Positions 23,425 through 35,600 are shown, counted from the stretch's first letter. The stretch: DNA of 64,000 nucleotides from Brassica napus (GCF_020379485.1 NC_063442.1:11991509-12055508); one strand, 5' to 3'. Numbers and translations are program-made. The notes: a model not told the origin generated them from the sequence alone.

Positions 23425-23544
23425 TGTATAGGAGATATATGATTAGGGTCATTATTGTAATTAGTTAATACCTAATGACTTCTGTATTATGTATAAATAC
23501 TGTACTCATACGTATCAATAAAGAATCAAGCCTGTATTCATACA
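23425..23544 (+). repeat. 3' LTR of the copia element
   Basis: It starts TGTATAGG after the purine tract and ends TACA, followed by the ATGTT duplication at 23545-23549. Confidence 0.95.
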
Positions 23545-23969
23545 ATGTTATGGCGAAGATCCAAATGGTAAATACTGGTGTGATATTTGTGAGGGTGAAA
23601 CAAATCCGAAAGACTGGTTCTACACTTGCTCTCACTCTGGGGTCACATTGCATGTCCAGTGTGTTCTTGGAGATTTCTCTTTTCTCATGCCAAGACGCAT
23701 GATAAAATACCGTCGGTACTGCAAATTTGAAGTGGTTCCTAACGACCACTGTTCTCGACCGTTCTGTGCATGTTGTCAATCTCGATGTATAGGCCCTTTC
23801 TTTCTGAAGATTTCTAATCCTGAAATCATATACTTATGTTTTGAAGGGTGTTTTAAAGAAAAGATCATTATCCCATTTATAGAGGTCAGATATGTTTTGA
23901 AGGGTGTTTTAAAGAAAAGATCATTATCCCATTTATAGAGGTCAGATCTACGATCTAGTTATATTATGC
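23545..23969 (+). pseudogene. DC1-domain gene, 3' part with altered C-terminus
   Basis: It continues the gene interrupted at 17810: GKYWCDICEGETNPKDWFYTC, then HVQCVLGDF and further Cys/His pairs. A 56-base unit (23835-23890) is tandemly duplicated (23891-23946). Because 56 is not a multiple of three, the frame shifts inside the second copy and ends at 23938, where the original would have ended at the TAG at about 23960 after VRSTI. This is a third lesion in the gene, independent of the upstream frameshift and the retrotransposon. Confidence 0.85.
23835..23946. repeat. Exact 56-bp tandem duplication
   Basis: Two identical adjacent copies (23835-23890, 23891-23946) span the end of the DC1 coding sequence. 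The lack of differences suggests a recent event. Confidence 0.95.
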
Positions 23970-24148
23970 TGATTTGTTATTATACTAAACCGATCTAATT
24001 CCTGACATGGTATTCATGTTGCAGAATTTATCTAAAGTTGTTTGAGACCGGTTTTAGCGGTGGCAAGAAGACCCTTCACGTGTGAGAGAGCAACATCCAC
24101 GTTATGAACACTACGTCTTCTATTTCTATGTTATGGTATTCTCATTTT

Positions 24149-24444
24149 TTTTTCTTTAACAGGAGGTTCAAAGGTGACCCGTAATCCGCACGTGGTTTCC
24201 GTTTGCCCAAAAATCCGTAATCTGCACGTGTTTTCCGATTGCCAACCATCTAATCCCCCTGGCCCGGAACCAGCCGACACTAATACCCATTACCCAAGGA
24301 CCCGGTACGGCTGTACCAACGCCGCGATAACTTTAAACTTAGGGAGGGCGTAAAGTATTCCGTGGCCACAGAGGGTATTCAAACCCGGGTCCGTATTGGT
24401 GTGTTAACTACCTCAGACCACTAGCCCACCAACCCGTGGTGGTT
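24149..24444 (-). mobile_element. tRNA-derived SINE, 0.3 kb, with 15-bp TSD
   Basis: Read on the minus strand, it starts at 24444 with RNA polymerase III promoter boxes: an A box (TGGGCTAGTGGTCTGAG) and, about 35 bases on, a B box (GGGTTTGAATACC). It ends in an A-rich tail (AAAGAAAAAAAAA, minus strand, 24145-24157). The 15-base sequence TGGTATTCTCATTTT flanks it at 24134-24148 and 24445-24459. This is a complete retroposon of LINE-dependent type. Confidence 0.9.
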
Positions 24445-24459
24445 TGGTATTCTCATTTT

Positions 24460-25212
24460 AATCTCATATTATTTGCAAATAATTAAGTGGTGATCTGCTT
24501 CCTTTTCCTGTTCCTGATTTGTAGGACAATTGTAATGCACGTTTTATCTCCATTAGGTGGAAATATGATTATATGCACAGGTTTTTCTAACAATTGGACC
24601 GAATGTTTATATTCAATCCCTCTCCAACAATTTCAATGAAAATAAAAGCATTTTCGAGTATTTCCGGTGATAGTTAAGAAGTTTGTATGCATATCACCAT
24701 AAAGATCGTTGTAGCTCTTTCATACTTGCATTTAGGTGTTTCAGTTCCGATTTATCGAGATAAGATATGTCTGATTTTGATTTTTTAAGATCATACTCAA
24801 CTGACAACCCTAGTTTTAGGTTCTAGGCGCTGCAAGATATTTAGAAGCAGAATATTTCAAGAAGTAATTTTACCTATCAAAAATATGTTTTTGGGACTTA
24901 AAACAGAAATCCGATCTAAATATCTCACTTTGATAATACTATCATTTTTATCACTAGTTATGGTTTATTCTGTACTGACTCAAGTCAGTAATGACAGGGC
25001 AACTGTTACTCTTATGTATATATGATGGCATCCTCGTATGACATAAAGCTTATAGAATACGTAGTATTTAAGAGATGCAACTGTCCAAATGTCTTCAGAA
25101 AATTTCATTGAGATAACCACCAGGAAATCCACTACAGTAGAGAGTATTTTAACAACATCACATGAAATAAAATAAATAGGCAGAGCTTGGTCTCAAGATT
25201 GATAAGGCTTTC
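24460..25212. other. Gene-free spacer
   Basis: AT-rich sequence with no recognisable gene or element. The right end is likely the 3' untranslated region of PBG1. Confidence 0.7.
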
Positions 25213-26853
25213 TTACCAAGAGCCTTGAGCACCAGCAGTTGGGTTGTGGAAAGCCTGGAACTCCCAAAACGTCTTCAATGAGTAGGGCTGAGAGACAGTC
25301 ACCCCTTCCTCCGTGATCTTCGCTATCTGCGCAAAGTTTCAAACACACATTTTCCATTTATTACGTTTCCAAACGAAGAGCTTCAAATCGTTCTTGAAAT
25401 TAATGACAAACAAACCTGAAGCTTGTTAATAGCAGATCTGTCACGGTAAAGAAGCACACGCATACATTTCTCAAGGAGCTTGACACCATCTTCGAAGCTC
25501 AGGTCCGCACGCCACTCATCACGAAGGATTGGCCTAGCTAGGTGGTTCCCAAATCCAGTGGCAACATGATTGTCCTCGAAACTAACACCAATCATTGACA
25601 CCTAGAAAGAGAGAATCAAACAGATCCAAATCAATAAGAAAGACTTGGCATAGAGCGAATGTCGAGTCTCTTGAGACGTTACCATGCCGAGGTAGATTTC
25701 CCCATTTTTGACGCCACCAAGGACGAGAGTGTTCCAGAGAGGGTTAAACTTGTTGCGGCGGTTGTACATGACACGAGTCAGATAGTTGTGAACCTCTTTT
25801 GGTCCCAAAGAGTTACCATCATCCCACATGTTATCATTCAACCTATATGTAAAAAAGCAAGCAAGGGCTTCGTCAGATATAAAAAGTTGAAAGATTTAAG
25901 AGAAAAAAAGAAGAAGTTGGAATCATTCTTACACGAGCTCATCAAGATAACGAAGAATCTCCTGAAAGTCGCTGATTTCTCCGCTGGCACCGAGAAGAGA
26001 ATGCTTGCCAATAGCCTTCACTCTCTCAATGTTCTTGTATCTTAACGTGGATCCATATGAACCTGCACATTCATTATCCACCATAAAACCTTTAAACTTA
26101 CAAAGAGAAGAAGCCATTAGAACTGTAGCCAAACAAACACACATAGAAGGTTAAACTAATGTCAAATACAAAGCAGACTCAAATAGCCAGAAACAACATC
26201 TTTTATGCATAACGTTGTTAGAACTCTTAACTCCCTAACTCAATCGAAAGTGCACAGTAACAGCTAACAAAAATTACAAAGCGTGCTCTCAAAAAAAAAA
26301 ATGCAACTAAAGAGAGAGAATTTACGAGAAATCAAATATCCAAAAAGCTTGCCACTATAACATCCTGAGTACTGACTGTTATACAAAAGAGTATGAAAAC
26401 AAGTTTATTCAAGCTTATCTATCAAGAACACATGATCCCTAGCCGGAAAGAGATACCTTTAAACTAATAAAAAGAAACCCAACAGAGAGACAAGAGAAAT
26501 CTTCAATTACTTTTTTAGCTGAAACTAAGGGAAAAGAAACAGACCTCCCATGTCGGAAGCCATTAGAACCCCATCTTTGTACTTGATTGCCACAATCGAT
26601 GTCCCAGTCACATACGGGTACCTAACCAAACACTCCAAACATAAACCATAATACTGAATCGAGAATAGATAGAGAGAGAGAAAGGGAAAGAGAGAGGATT
26701 TTTACAGAGTTCTTTGTGAATCAGCTTCTGCGTTCTTCAAGGCATCTCCGTTATCAATCGGAATAGTAAACTGGATTAAAACCCCCCACAGAATCAGAAG
26801 CATATACAGTAAGGAACATTGAAGATTTTGAGATTTGTCGGACTTACAGTCAT
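25213..26853 (-). CDS. PBG1: 20S proteasome subunit beta type-7
   Basis: This is a non-catalytic beta subunit of the 20S proteasome core in cytosol and nucleus. Seven exons on the minus strand are 26848-26853, 26706-26770, 26545-26621, 25933-26062, 25683-25842, 25416-25601 and 25213-25326. Together they give 738 bases, 245 residues, against about 246 in Arabidopsis. The first exon codes only Met-Thr, then FTIPIDNGDAL. Recognisable blocks are VTGTSIVAIKYKDGVLMASD, YGSTLRYKNIERV, LGASGEISDFQEI, YLTRVMYNRRNKFNPLWNTL, MIGVSFEDNHVATGFG and the end PTAGAQGSW. All splice sites are GT...AG. The gene looks intact. It corresponds to At1g56450 and keeps its position relative to SOQ1. Confidence 0.95.
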
Positions 26854-27051
26854 CTTTTCCGTAGCAAGCGCGAGAGAGAGAGAGAGAGATTAGGTTCTTG
26901 TTCAAGATCTGAAAGCTTTGATTTTGTTATTTTACCTCACTAATAAAAAAAAGTTTCGGGGTTTCCTTTGCCTCAAGAAACAAACTAAATCCGGTCTGAT
27001 CCGCTAATTGACCGGTTTAGTTCTGTTATAAACCCAACTCGACTTGAACTC

Positions 27052-27073
27052 GGCCCAATCTAACTAAGGCCCA
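27052..27073 (-). promoter_or_regulatory. Two site II elements (TGGGCC) upstream of PBG1
   Basis: TTGGGCC occurs twice on the minus strand (GGCCCA at 27052-27057 and 27068-27073), about 200 bases upstream of the PBG1 start. Such TCP-binding motifs are typical of plant proteasome, ribosomal and other growth-linked genes. Confidence 0.55.
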
Positions 27074-27124
27074 AGTCCAATTTGTTGTCTTATAAATATT
27101 TCAAAATTGAAGTCTCGAGTCTGA

Positions 27125-28089
27125 TAAGACTTGAGAGTTGGATTTACCCCCCATATTGAAATGCGCTGGGTGCTAGTCGGAGATGACTCCGGACCTAACG
27201 AGTTACCAAAAAATCGGAAAGTATTTAAAAATTATACGGGATTTAGTTTTAAATAAAATTTAATATATTTATAATATATTTAGCTAATTTTAAACATGAT
27301 GACATATGTTCTTATACATAATTATATAATTTTTTATATATATTTTTAAACAGCTTTTTTTGAGTCATCAAACATTTAGATTATGATATGTTTGGTACGA
27401 AAAAATTTCTTAATGATGTAATATGTGTTTGTTTTGGGTTTGATAATTAATTATAATTATTTAGTAATGAATAATTACACAAAATATATTAATAATGAGT
27501 AAAAAATAATTAATCATATTTTAACTTTACACGGACGGAAAAAAAAAACTTTAAAAGTTTAGGTGGAAATTAGGCAACGCAGGAATTAAACGGTCTTAAG
27601 CGGATCAACACGGATCAATACCTAACTACACCGAGTTGGACATAGTCGCCGCGGTCAACCTCCGATGGCCGCCTTTTTGAACAAGAGATTTACTTGATTA
27701 TGATAAATGGAAGAGAGTATAAGATCATATAGGGCGAACGTGAGAAAGAAGAATATGAAGAAGATTAGATTTGTTGAAAAAAAAAACAGATTTGTTGTGA
27801 AATTGTTTGCTATCTCACTATATGGGCATGTTCGTTTGCACGTCGCAGCAACTTACAATCAGTCACACTCACAAGTCCATTTCGCAACTTTAAATCGCTG
27901 AAAAATTACTAATTAAATAATAAAATTTTCTACCACCAAAGAAAACATACAACATTTTCAGGGTTCGAATGGTAAAAACAGTTCAAGCGGTGCAGATCAA
28001 GCAGATCAAGAGCAGATCAAGCAGAACATGTGAGAGAAATGCAGATCAAGCAGAACATGTGGGAGAAATGCAGATCAAGCAGATCAACG
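27125..28089. repeat. Gene-free region with dispersed and short tandem repeats
   Basis: Sequence at about 27165-27680 (from GGTGCTAGTCGG to CCGCCTTTTTGAAC) resembles a common crucifer dispersed repeat, but I cannot assign a family or ends. At 27990-28089 short units built on GCAGATCAAGCAG recur several times and adjoin the hAT element. No gene is seen. Confidence 0.45.
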
Positions 28090-28787
28090 TAGGGGTGGGC
28101 GTTCGGATACCCGTTCGGGTTCGGATCGGGTATTTCGGATTTTCGGATATTTCGGTATAGGGATATAGAACCCGTTCGGGTATTTTTGTACTTCGGGTCG
28201 GGTTCGGGTATTTTTAGTTCGGGTTCGGTTATTTCGGATCGGGTTTCGGATATTTAGATTTTAAAAGAAAAAAATAAAATTTTCACTTTTAAGTTTCTTG
28301 TATTTAAAAATATAGATTTCACTTAATTGATTTATTTTTATTTTTTATAGATTGAATGATTAATAGATTTGGAGATAATATCTTAAAAACAAATAGATAT
28401 TAATTTGGCTATTGTTTTTAAACTTTGGATGTACCTTTTGTTAATACATAAAACAAAAATTTTGATATACATTTTAAATGAATATCAAATTATTTTCTCC
28501 ATAATTATAGATATACTATATGATCTTAAAGTATGTGTAACATTAATATAAATATTTTAAATAAAATAAGAGATGTAAACTAGATATATAAGGGTAAGTA
28601 TACATATGTTCGGTTATCTTCGGATATCCATTCGGGTTCGGATATTACCCGTTCGGGTTCGGATATCCAATCTCTTCTAACTTAATATCCGTTCGGGTAT
28701 TTTGCTACTTCGGTTCGGATTTCGGTTCGGGTTTTTTGGATCGGGTTCGGGTGCGGCTTCGGGTATCGGGTAAAGTGCCCACCCCTA
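28090..28787. mobile_element. Short hAT element, 698 bp, 8-bp TSD
   Basis: It begins TAGGGGTGGGC and ends GCCCACCCCTA, perfect 11-base inverted ends. The 8-base duplication GATCAACG is at 28082-28089 and 28788-28795. An 8-base TSD plus such ends indicates the hAT superfamily. Each arm is an array of TTCGGGTTCGGATAT-type motifs around an AT-rich core with no transposase. A second family member lies at 54670. Confidence 0.9.
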
Positions 28788-28795
28788 GATCAACG

Positions 28796-29995
28796 GTTGG
28801 ACTAGTCCAACCAGATTTTAAATTGAAATTTTATATTAAATTAATTAATTATATATATAAGTACAGCTACAAAATTATTCTCATGCAATTTTATCATTGT
28901 TAGAATCTAAAATAATATCAAAATAAATTAAAATGATATAAAATATGACAAACTCAATTTATTTAAATGGTTATTAGAAAACGTATGAAATTTTTATAAC
29001 TTTTATAAAATTAAAATTTTTAACTTAATTAAAAACCAGTTTTTAATATCGAATCATATCACGATTTTAGCATGTTTGACCGGTTTTTGATTTGGATTTA
29101 CCGGTATAACTCAAATCCGGTTTTTAACACAATCAGAAACAAGTCAAAAAATGAGTCACGGTCTGGCCAGTTTGATCTACCGTCTCCGATCCGATTTTGA
29201 AAACATTAATTACAATTTATAATGATAAAAGCAATTTAAAAATATATTATATATTTAAATAATAAAATAACAATAATATACATAATATACAAATACAATA
29301 CGTAAATAACAATAAATTTCACTAAAGTTATGTTACTAAAATTTTAAAATTAAAAAATGAAAATATTAGTAATTAACCAAATATTTCTATTTTCCATTAA
29401 AAAATCTCATTGTCTATTTATCTCTCTTTTTATATGATATGTGAATTTTTAATTATGTAAATGTATAATATTGTAGTTTAAATATGGTTAGTATTAAATA
29501 TAAAAGATTATAGAAGATTATTAAATATATTAATAATTTGTAATAAAATCATTTATTGGTCAAAAAAAAAGTGGGAAAACATCACCAAATAATGGACAGA
29601 ACTGTATATGGGGGATCTGTTTTTTCTCAGAAAATGACAAAAAATTCTGAACTGATTGTAGTTCTCCTGCCAAATAAATTTCAAAAACAGAAAATGGTGA
29701 AGGGATGATTTAAGTGCAGTTCTCCTGCAACAGCAGATGATCTGCATTTCTCCTGCCTCCCACAAACAACATTTTGCTACCTATAAACGGGTTTAAAACA
29801 AGACATGACTGAGAGGAAAATCGAGTCAAACAGGAACAAATTGTAACTTTAAATATTTCGTACATAAGCAATGTTGGAACTCTTTTAGTCTATACAACTA
29901 TGTCAAACGTATCACAAACAAACACTCCAGAATCTTCTAGAGCAATTCTATTAATCTTCAAAAGCTTCCTAGGCCATGGTCAATCCAGGAAGCTT
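28796..29995. other. AT-rich spacer with a possible decayed element
   Basis: The stretch at about 29025-29210 ends GATCCGATTTTGAAAACATTA, resembling the end of the hAT-like element at 45667-46515, but no partner end or TSD was found. No gene is recognised. Confidence 0.4.
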
Positions 29996-31356
29996 CTACA
30001 GCTCGTAACTTGGAGTTTCATACGTAGACTGATCCTCAGAAGTTTCATACGAACCCTGATCCTCCTCAGAAGTTTCATATGTAGACTGATCCTCAGAAGT
30101 TTCATATGTAGATTGATCCTCCTCAGAAGTTTCATATGTAGACTGATTCTCCTCAGTTTTATAAGTCGACTGATCCTCATAACTTTCTCCAGATTGATAA
30201 GCCTCAAAGAAGAAATTCACCCCATTCACAACATCATAAACCATCAGTCCAACCCTTGCACCGATCCAATTCCCCAAGTGACTTCCCACAAGATAACCGA
30301 ACCTCCCAAACCTCTGCTCTCCCACATACCCTCCCGAATAAGCACCGACCAAAGTTCCCGAACCACGCAAGAACCCTTCGGTCAACGTCCCTCCAAAGTA
30401 AAGCGCCTCGAAGAAATCCCACCCGGCTGCTACGATCGGTCCTATGATCCGTTTCGCTTGCCGTGTCGCCATTTTAGCCGCTTTCGCTCCCGCGTTCTGC
30501 GCGTCTTTGGCTGCTTCGTTCGCGGCCATGCCTTTTACCAACGCCTCGTGCAAGGCTTTCTCGATGGCGACGTTCCGGGCTTTCTCGACGTGAATAGATC
30601 TTATGCTGTAGAAATACAGTTTCACGCCTTCTTTGACCGCACAGGCTACGGTTCCTGAACTCATGTCAAAGCAGTTCAGGAATGTAAACTGTCCACTCTT
30701 TGACGCAGCTTCTTCTCCAACAAGTTCCCGACATTTTTCCGCTGTTTAACATATATAAAAAATATATATAACACCACAGATGATTCAGACATCCCAAGAC
30801 CTCATATAACTAATTTTAAACCATAGTATATATGAAAAACTATATGGTTCCGAGGATTAAGCAGCTAGATGAGGGAAAGGGAGTTGTGAAATTTGAAGAT
30901 TCAAACAATAATTACACAACACACTGAGCTAACACAACAGATGTTTCAGACATCCCAACAACTCATATAACCAAGTTTAAACCAAAGTATATATATTAAC
31001 AACCATCGTGTATAAAAAATAATAATAATAACTACAGAACACACTTAGCTATGCAGTTCATACGCCAAATCTAATATATCAGACAAAGAAATAAAATTAC
31101 TTTTTCTAAAACCAGATCTTCAAAATGTCAAAACTTCAGTACAAACTAATAGAGCCCAGATCGGGATTTAGCACTTACAGGAACAAATTGATGAAAAAAG
31201 AGATAGATTTACACTATAAATACATTGATTTAACATGAACATCCCAAAAAAAACAACAGTAAGTTTGAGGATGAAGAAGAAAGCACCTGTGATACTGAGA
31301 GCGACGATTCCTATAGCGAAGAGAAGAAATTGAACCCTTCTACTGCGGAAGTCCAT
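29996..31356 (-). CDS. Membrane-anchored glycine-zipper protein with acidic repeat tail (unnamed)
   Basis: Two exons on the minus strand (31287-31356 and 29996-30741) give 816 bases, 271 residues, with clean GT...AG sites. Residues 1-24 (MDFRSRRVQFLLFAIGIVALSIT) form a signal peptide or anchor. A middle region is rich in Ala and Lys (KARNVAIEKALHEAL, AAKDAQNAGAKAAKMA). A Gly-rich hydrophobic stretch (GGTLTEGFLRGSGTLVGAYSG, then GYLVGSHLGNWIGARVG) has the spacing of a glycine zipper. The last 60 residues are in-frame repeats of DQSTYETSE. By position it should correspond to a gene near At1g56420 in Arabidopsis. Function is unknown. The start was chosen because it opens the hydrophobic N-terminus. 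Expression is not shown, but intact splicing and frame support a real gene. Confidence 0.8.
30013..30185 (-). repeat. Coding minisatellite (27/30-bp units)
   Basis: About six copies of a 27- or 30-base unit encode ETSEDQSTY or ETSEEDQSTY. The two lengths differ by one Glu codon, so the frame is kept throughout. Confidence 0.9.
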
Positions 31357-32420
31357 GAAGAGTTCTCGATTCCAGATTTCCCCCAATTTTTTCTGCTTAA
31401 AGAACAAAACGTTCGAGTGTGGCAGAGGGAAAGACTATTCAAAGCGATGTGGATGTGACGACGGTTAGCTAATGAGACCTGATCCCGGTTTCGCATAAAA
31501 TTAATTTTGTTTATTTCGGTTTAAGGATATATGTATACCACTGGTTGATAAATCAATGCTGTTAAAATAATATCATTTTTGGGGATTTAGCATTGATTTG
31601 TTTTAGATATGTTTCATTTTATTTGTCTTTTTAGATTTATACACACATTTTAAAAAACAAACTGTAGAATATTATTAATAGTTTTAAATAAAATAAAATA
31701 TTAAATACAATTAAATATTATTGTGAATATATATAGGGATTCATCTTTTTTTAAAACAATTAAATATTATGTTGTGAAATAATTTTTAAGAAACTTGGAA
31801 AAACTTTAGTGTACATAGTTATATCCAAAAATATATATGAATTTATCTTTCTTCTTAAAAATTTACAATTTCATTATGTAAAATAATTTCTTCATAACAC
31901 AGTATAAATTATTTTTAGATAAAAATAATTATCATATCAATAAAATTATTTTTTTATTTATGGTTAATAATATAGTAATAAATCTAATTATTTATTGAAT
32001 AGTATCATCAATTTTAACCGTTTTAATTTTTAATATGAGATGCCGAGAGCTTAAAATGAAAAAAAAAATATTACTTCATTAGATTTTAGTCATTTAATGT
32101 TATTAATATCTTAATATCTAATTTCAGGGAAAATATTTATTTATCGTACATCTATAGTTATTTTTCTTTGGCAATTAGTATTAATAAATTTTGTACAGGT
32201 CTATTTTGTATAGGACAGAAATAGAAAATTGCAACAACTACTTGTACAAAAGATTTTTGGATAAAATTAGGTCGAATCTGACGGTTACAATAGCATCTAC
32301 CAAAATCCAACGGAGTACACTGTTATTGAAACCTCCTTTAAATCACACGAGATGCACCGTGTACTTACATTTTTCCACGTGTAAACTCTGTACGATTAAA
32401 AATCGACTCCAAATTCGTAG
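31357..32420. other. Intergenic spacer, bidirectional promoters
   Basis: This AT-rich DNA separates the divergent unnamed gene and CRT1. It shows no coding region or transposon ends. The CRT1 promoter motifs lie in its right margin. Confidence 0.75.
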
Positions 32421-32426
32421 TTTTAT

Positions 32427-32475
32427 CCAATGAGCTGAGGCCACGTCCTACCAATGACAACTAGATATGACGTGT
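32427..32475 (+). promoter_or_regulatory. ER-stress element ERSE-I and UPRE upstream of CRT1
   Basis: CCAAT (32427-32431), nine bases, then CCACG (32441-32445) exactly fits ERSE-I, bound by NF-Y with bZIP28/bZIP60. TGACGTGT at 32468-32475 fits the unfolded-protein-response element. Both are about 160-205 bases upstream of the CRT1 start codon. Confidence 0.85.
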
Positions 32476-32558
32476 AATTCATTCATTGGTGAACGTCTCG
32501 AAATTTGCAACGTCAGTAAGCCACGAGAGCGCTACTTCACTTGCGGCTTCTCTCTGGG

Positions 32559-32565
32559 TATATAG
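32559..32565 (+). promoter_or_regulatory. TATA box of CRT1
   Basis: TATATAG about 70 bases before the start codon, in the expected place for a short 5' leader. Confidence 0.7.
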
Positions 32566-32631
32566 AGCATCTTCCTGTAGGCTTGTAGCATCTTACTGTT
32601 TTCGAGGAAGGTGCGATCTGAGTTTCCAGCG

Positions 32632-35600
32632 ATGGCGAAACTAAACCCCAACTTCATCTCTCTGATTCTTATCGGCCTCGTCGCGATCGCCTCTGCTAGT
32701 GTTATCTTCGAGGAAAAATTCGAAGGTAGCTACATTTCTCTATATAACTTCTATCTGTTATTTGTAAAGTTTCAATCGATGTTTTGCGATCGCCACGTCT
32801 ATTCGTTTTGATCAGATGATTTCACGTTGATCCGGTTTAGCTCATTACGTGTTGAATCGATCGAACTTTTTCGAAATGTTTGTGGTAGATCTATGAATTT
32901 TAACGTTGATCCTTTGATTTCGCGATTATGATCGTTGATCTAGGAAGGCGTGTGGGAAAATACGATTTCGATAGTAGTTTGTGATTGCTTATATGTATTC
33001 GATATGATTTAGACTGATAATCTTTTTGTTATCTATGTTTGTAAAGATGGATGGGAGAAGAGATGGGTAAAATCTGACTGGAAGAAAGATGACAACACTG
33101 CTGGGGAATGGAGCCACACTGCTGGCAACTGGTCTGGTGACGCTAACGACAAAGGTATTGTTGATTGATGATTCATTGGATCTCTTCATGTTCATTCATA
33201 AACCTCATGTTAAGCGTTGATCACTCTCTTGCAGGTATCCAGACTAGCGAGGACTACAGATTCTACGCCATATCAGCTGAGTTCCCTGAGTTCAGCAACA
33301 AGGACAAGACCCTTGTCTTCCAATTCTCCGTCAAGCACGAGCAGAAGCTTGACTGTGGCGGTGGATACATGAAGCTTCTCAGTGGTGATGTTGACCAGAA
33401 GAAATTCGGTGGAGACACTCCTTACAGCATCATGTTTGGTCCTGATATCTGTGGCTACGACACTAAGAAAGTGCATGCTATCCTTACCTACAATGGAACA
33501 AACCATCTGATCAAGAAGGAGGTTCCATGTGAGACTGATCAGCTCACGCATGTCTACACGTTCATCCTCCGCCCGGATGCTACTTACAGTATTCTTATTG
33601 ATAACGTTGAGAAGCAAACTGGTAGCCTCTACTCTGACTGGGATCTCCTCCCAGCCAAGAAGATTAAGGATCCTAGCGCCAAGAAGGTAAAGTTATATCT
33701 CTCTTCTACGTGTGTGATAACAAGTTCTCATTAATCTGAGTCTCTGTTTTACTGTAGCCTGAGGACTGGGATGACAAAGAGTACATTCCTGATCCTGAAG
33801 ACACAAAGCCAGCTGGATACGATGACATCCCAAAGGAGATCCCAGACGCTGATGCAAAGAAGGTTTGTTAATGTTTTTCTAGCATTTGAAGTGTATAACT
33901 AGTCTAGATCATTTTCTCGTTTTGATTCTGGATCGTATGTTTGTTTTAGCCTGAGGATTGGGATGATGAGGAAGATGGTGAGTGGACTGCCCCTACCATT
34001 CCCAACCCCGAGTACAACGGTGAATGGAAGCCCAAGGTTTGTTGGTTTTGCAATCAAGTAGCTAGCGTATATAAGATTGTATATAAACTATGCACTCTCT
34101 TCTCACTGTTGTGATATTGTTCTGTAGAAAATTAAGAACCCTAACTACAAGGGAAAATGGAAGGCTCCAATGATTGACAACCCTGGTAATATTCTCTCTG
34201 CAACAGTTTATAATCACAATTTTATGCAATAAAATCCCTTATATATTAATTGAGGAACATTTGAAAAGATGTAACCTCAATTTTGTATTAATTAAAAGAG
34301 ACCCCAATGCATAGGTGGCACTCAATTAGGTAGTCAATTACATTCAATTGAAAAATAAGTAGGTCCACATTCGATTTTTATATGTTGTTAGATACATAAG
34401 TTGGTCAAACTATATGATATAATAATATGATATGATATTTTCTTTCCTTAAATAAAACCTACGGAATTACCATAAATGACTAATATATATATGACAATAA
34501 ATGATTTTAATAATAAAGATTTGATAACAATTTATATCTCCTCCATCATTTTTTGTTTAATTTTATATTTTTAAAATAAATTAAACAATCAAATTAGCTA
34601 TAAAAGTAAAATTTAGATTTTTTCGTATATGTTATATTTTGAATTTTTTAAAACGACAATAAATGACTAAAACTATTAAAATTATTATGTTAAAAATTAA
34701 TGATCAATGGTTTAACATTTTTATTATAAGAAGATACACATGATTTTAAAACCATATGAGTAAAAAATATCATTTAATAAAAAAATAAATATATATATAG
34801 ATTAAACACTATATACCATAAGATAACATAAATATTTTAATATTAAAACTTTCAATGAATTTTCAAGAACATTTATAAATTATAAACTTATTAAAGATTT
34901 CATATTGAAAATTTTGTTATCGATGATTTAAATATTTTTTTATAAAACGATATGAATGATCATAGAACCGTATGATTATAAATTCTTATTTAATAAATAA
35001 CTATATAAAATATACTATTCTTAGAAAAATAGGTTGATCTATCTTAACTTATATTACACTTTTTATTAAACTAACTATCGAATTGATAAATAATGTACCA
35101 AAAAATGTTTTGCACTTTCCTTAAATAAAAGCTACGAAATTACCTAACATGATTAACATATATGTGAAAATTAATTATTATGAATAATAAATATTTGATA
35201 ACAATTTTGTGTATCTTAGTTATTTTTTTTAAATTTTATATTATTAAAAGATATTAAAAAATCACATTAAATATATAATAAAAACATTTATATTTTTTTC
35301 TTATATGTTATATTTTGAATTTTTCAAAACGTCTATAAATTATTAGAAATTTGAAGATCCTCACTCAGAAAATTTTGTGATCAATAGATTATTTTTTGTC
35401 ATAATAAGTTATAAATGATCATAAAATTGTATTAATATGAACTTTTATTTAATATTATAAGAAGATACACATGATTTTAAAACCATATGAGTAAAAAATA
35501 TCATTTAATAATAAAACATATATATATATATAGATTAAACTATATACCATAAGATTACATAAATATTTTAATATTAAAACTTTCAATGAATTTTCAAAAA

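Larger units (their letters stand above)
17811..23544 (+). mobile_element. Ty1/copia LTR retrotransposon, 5.7 kb, chimeric interior
   Basis: The LTRs are very short: 17811-17928 (118 bases) and 23425-23544 (120 bases). They are identical apart from two missing terminal bases (TG) in the 5' copy. A 5-base TSD (ATGTT) flanks the element. The primer-binding site TGGTATCAGAGC directly follows the 5' LTR, and a purine tract (TTGAGGGGG) directly precedes the 3' LTR. It has a gag frame (18044-18990) and a long pol frame (about 20520-23419) in copia order. The expected protease and early pre-integrase region is missing and is replaced by unrelated DNA at about 18988-20519. Identical LTRs point to recent insertion. 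Confidence 0.95.

Noticed and set aside
24296..24420. Possible tRNA gene (GGGTTTGAATACC-like B box)
   Set aside because: No cloverleaf can be formed; boxes, tail and flanking duplication show it is a SINE.
28090..28787. Repeated TTCGGG arrays considered as a CRISPR-like or regulatory array
   Set aside because: The DNA is plant nuclear; inverted ends and an 8-base TSD show a hAT element.
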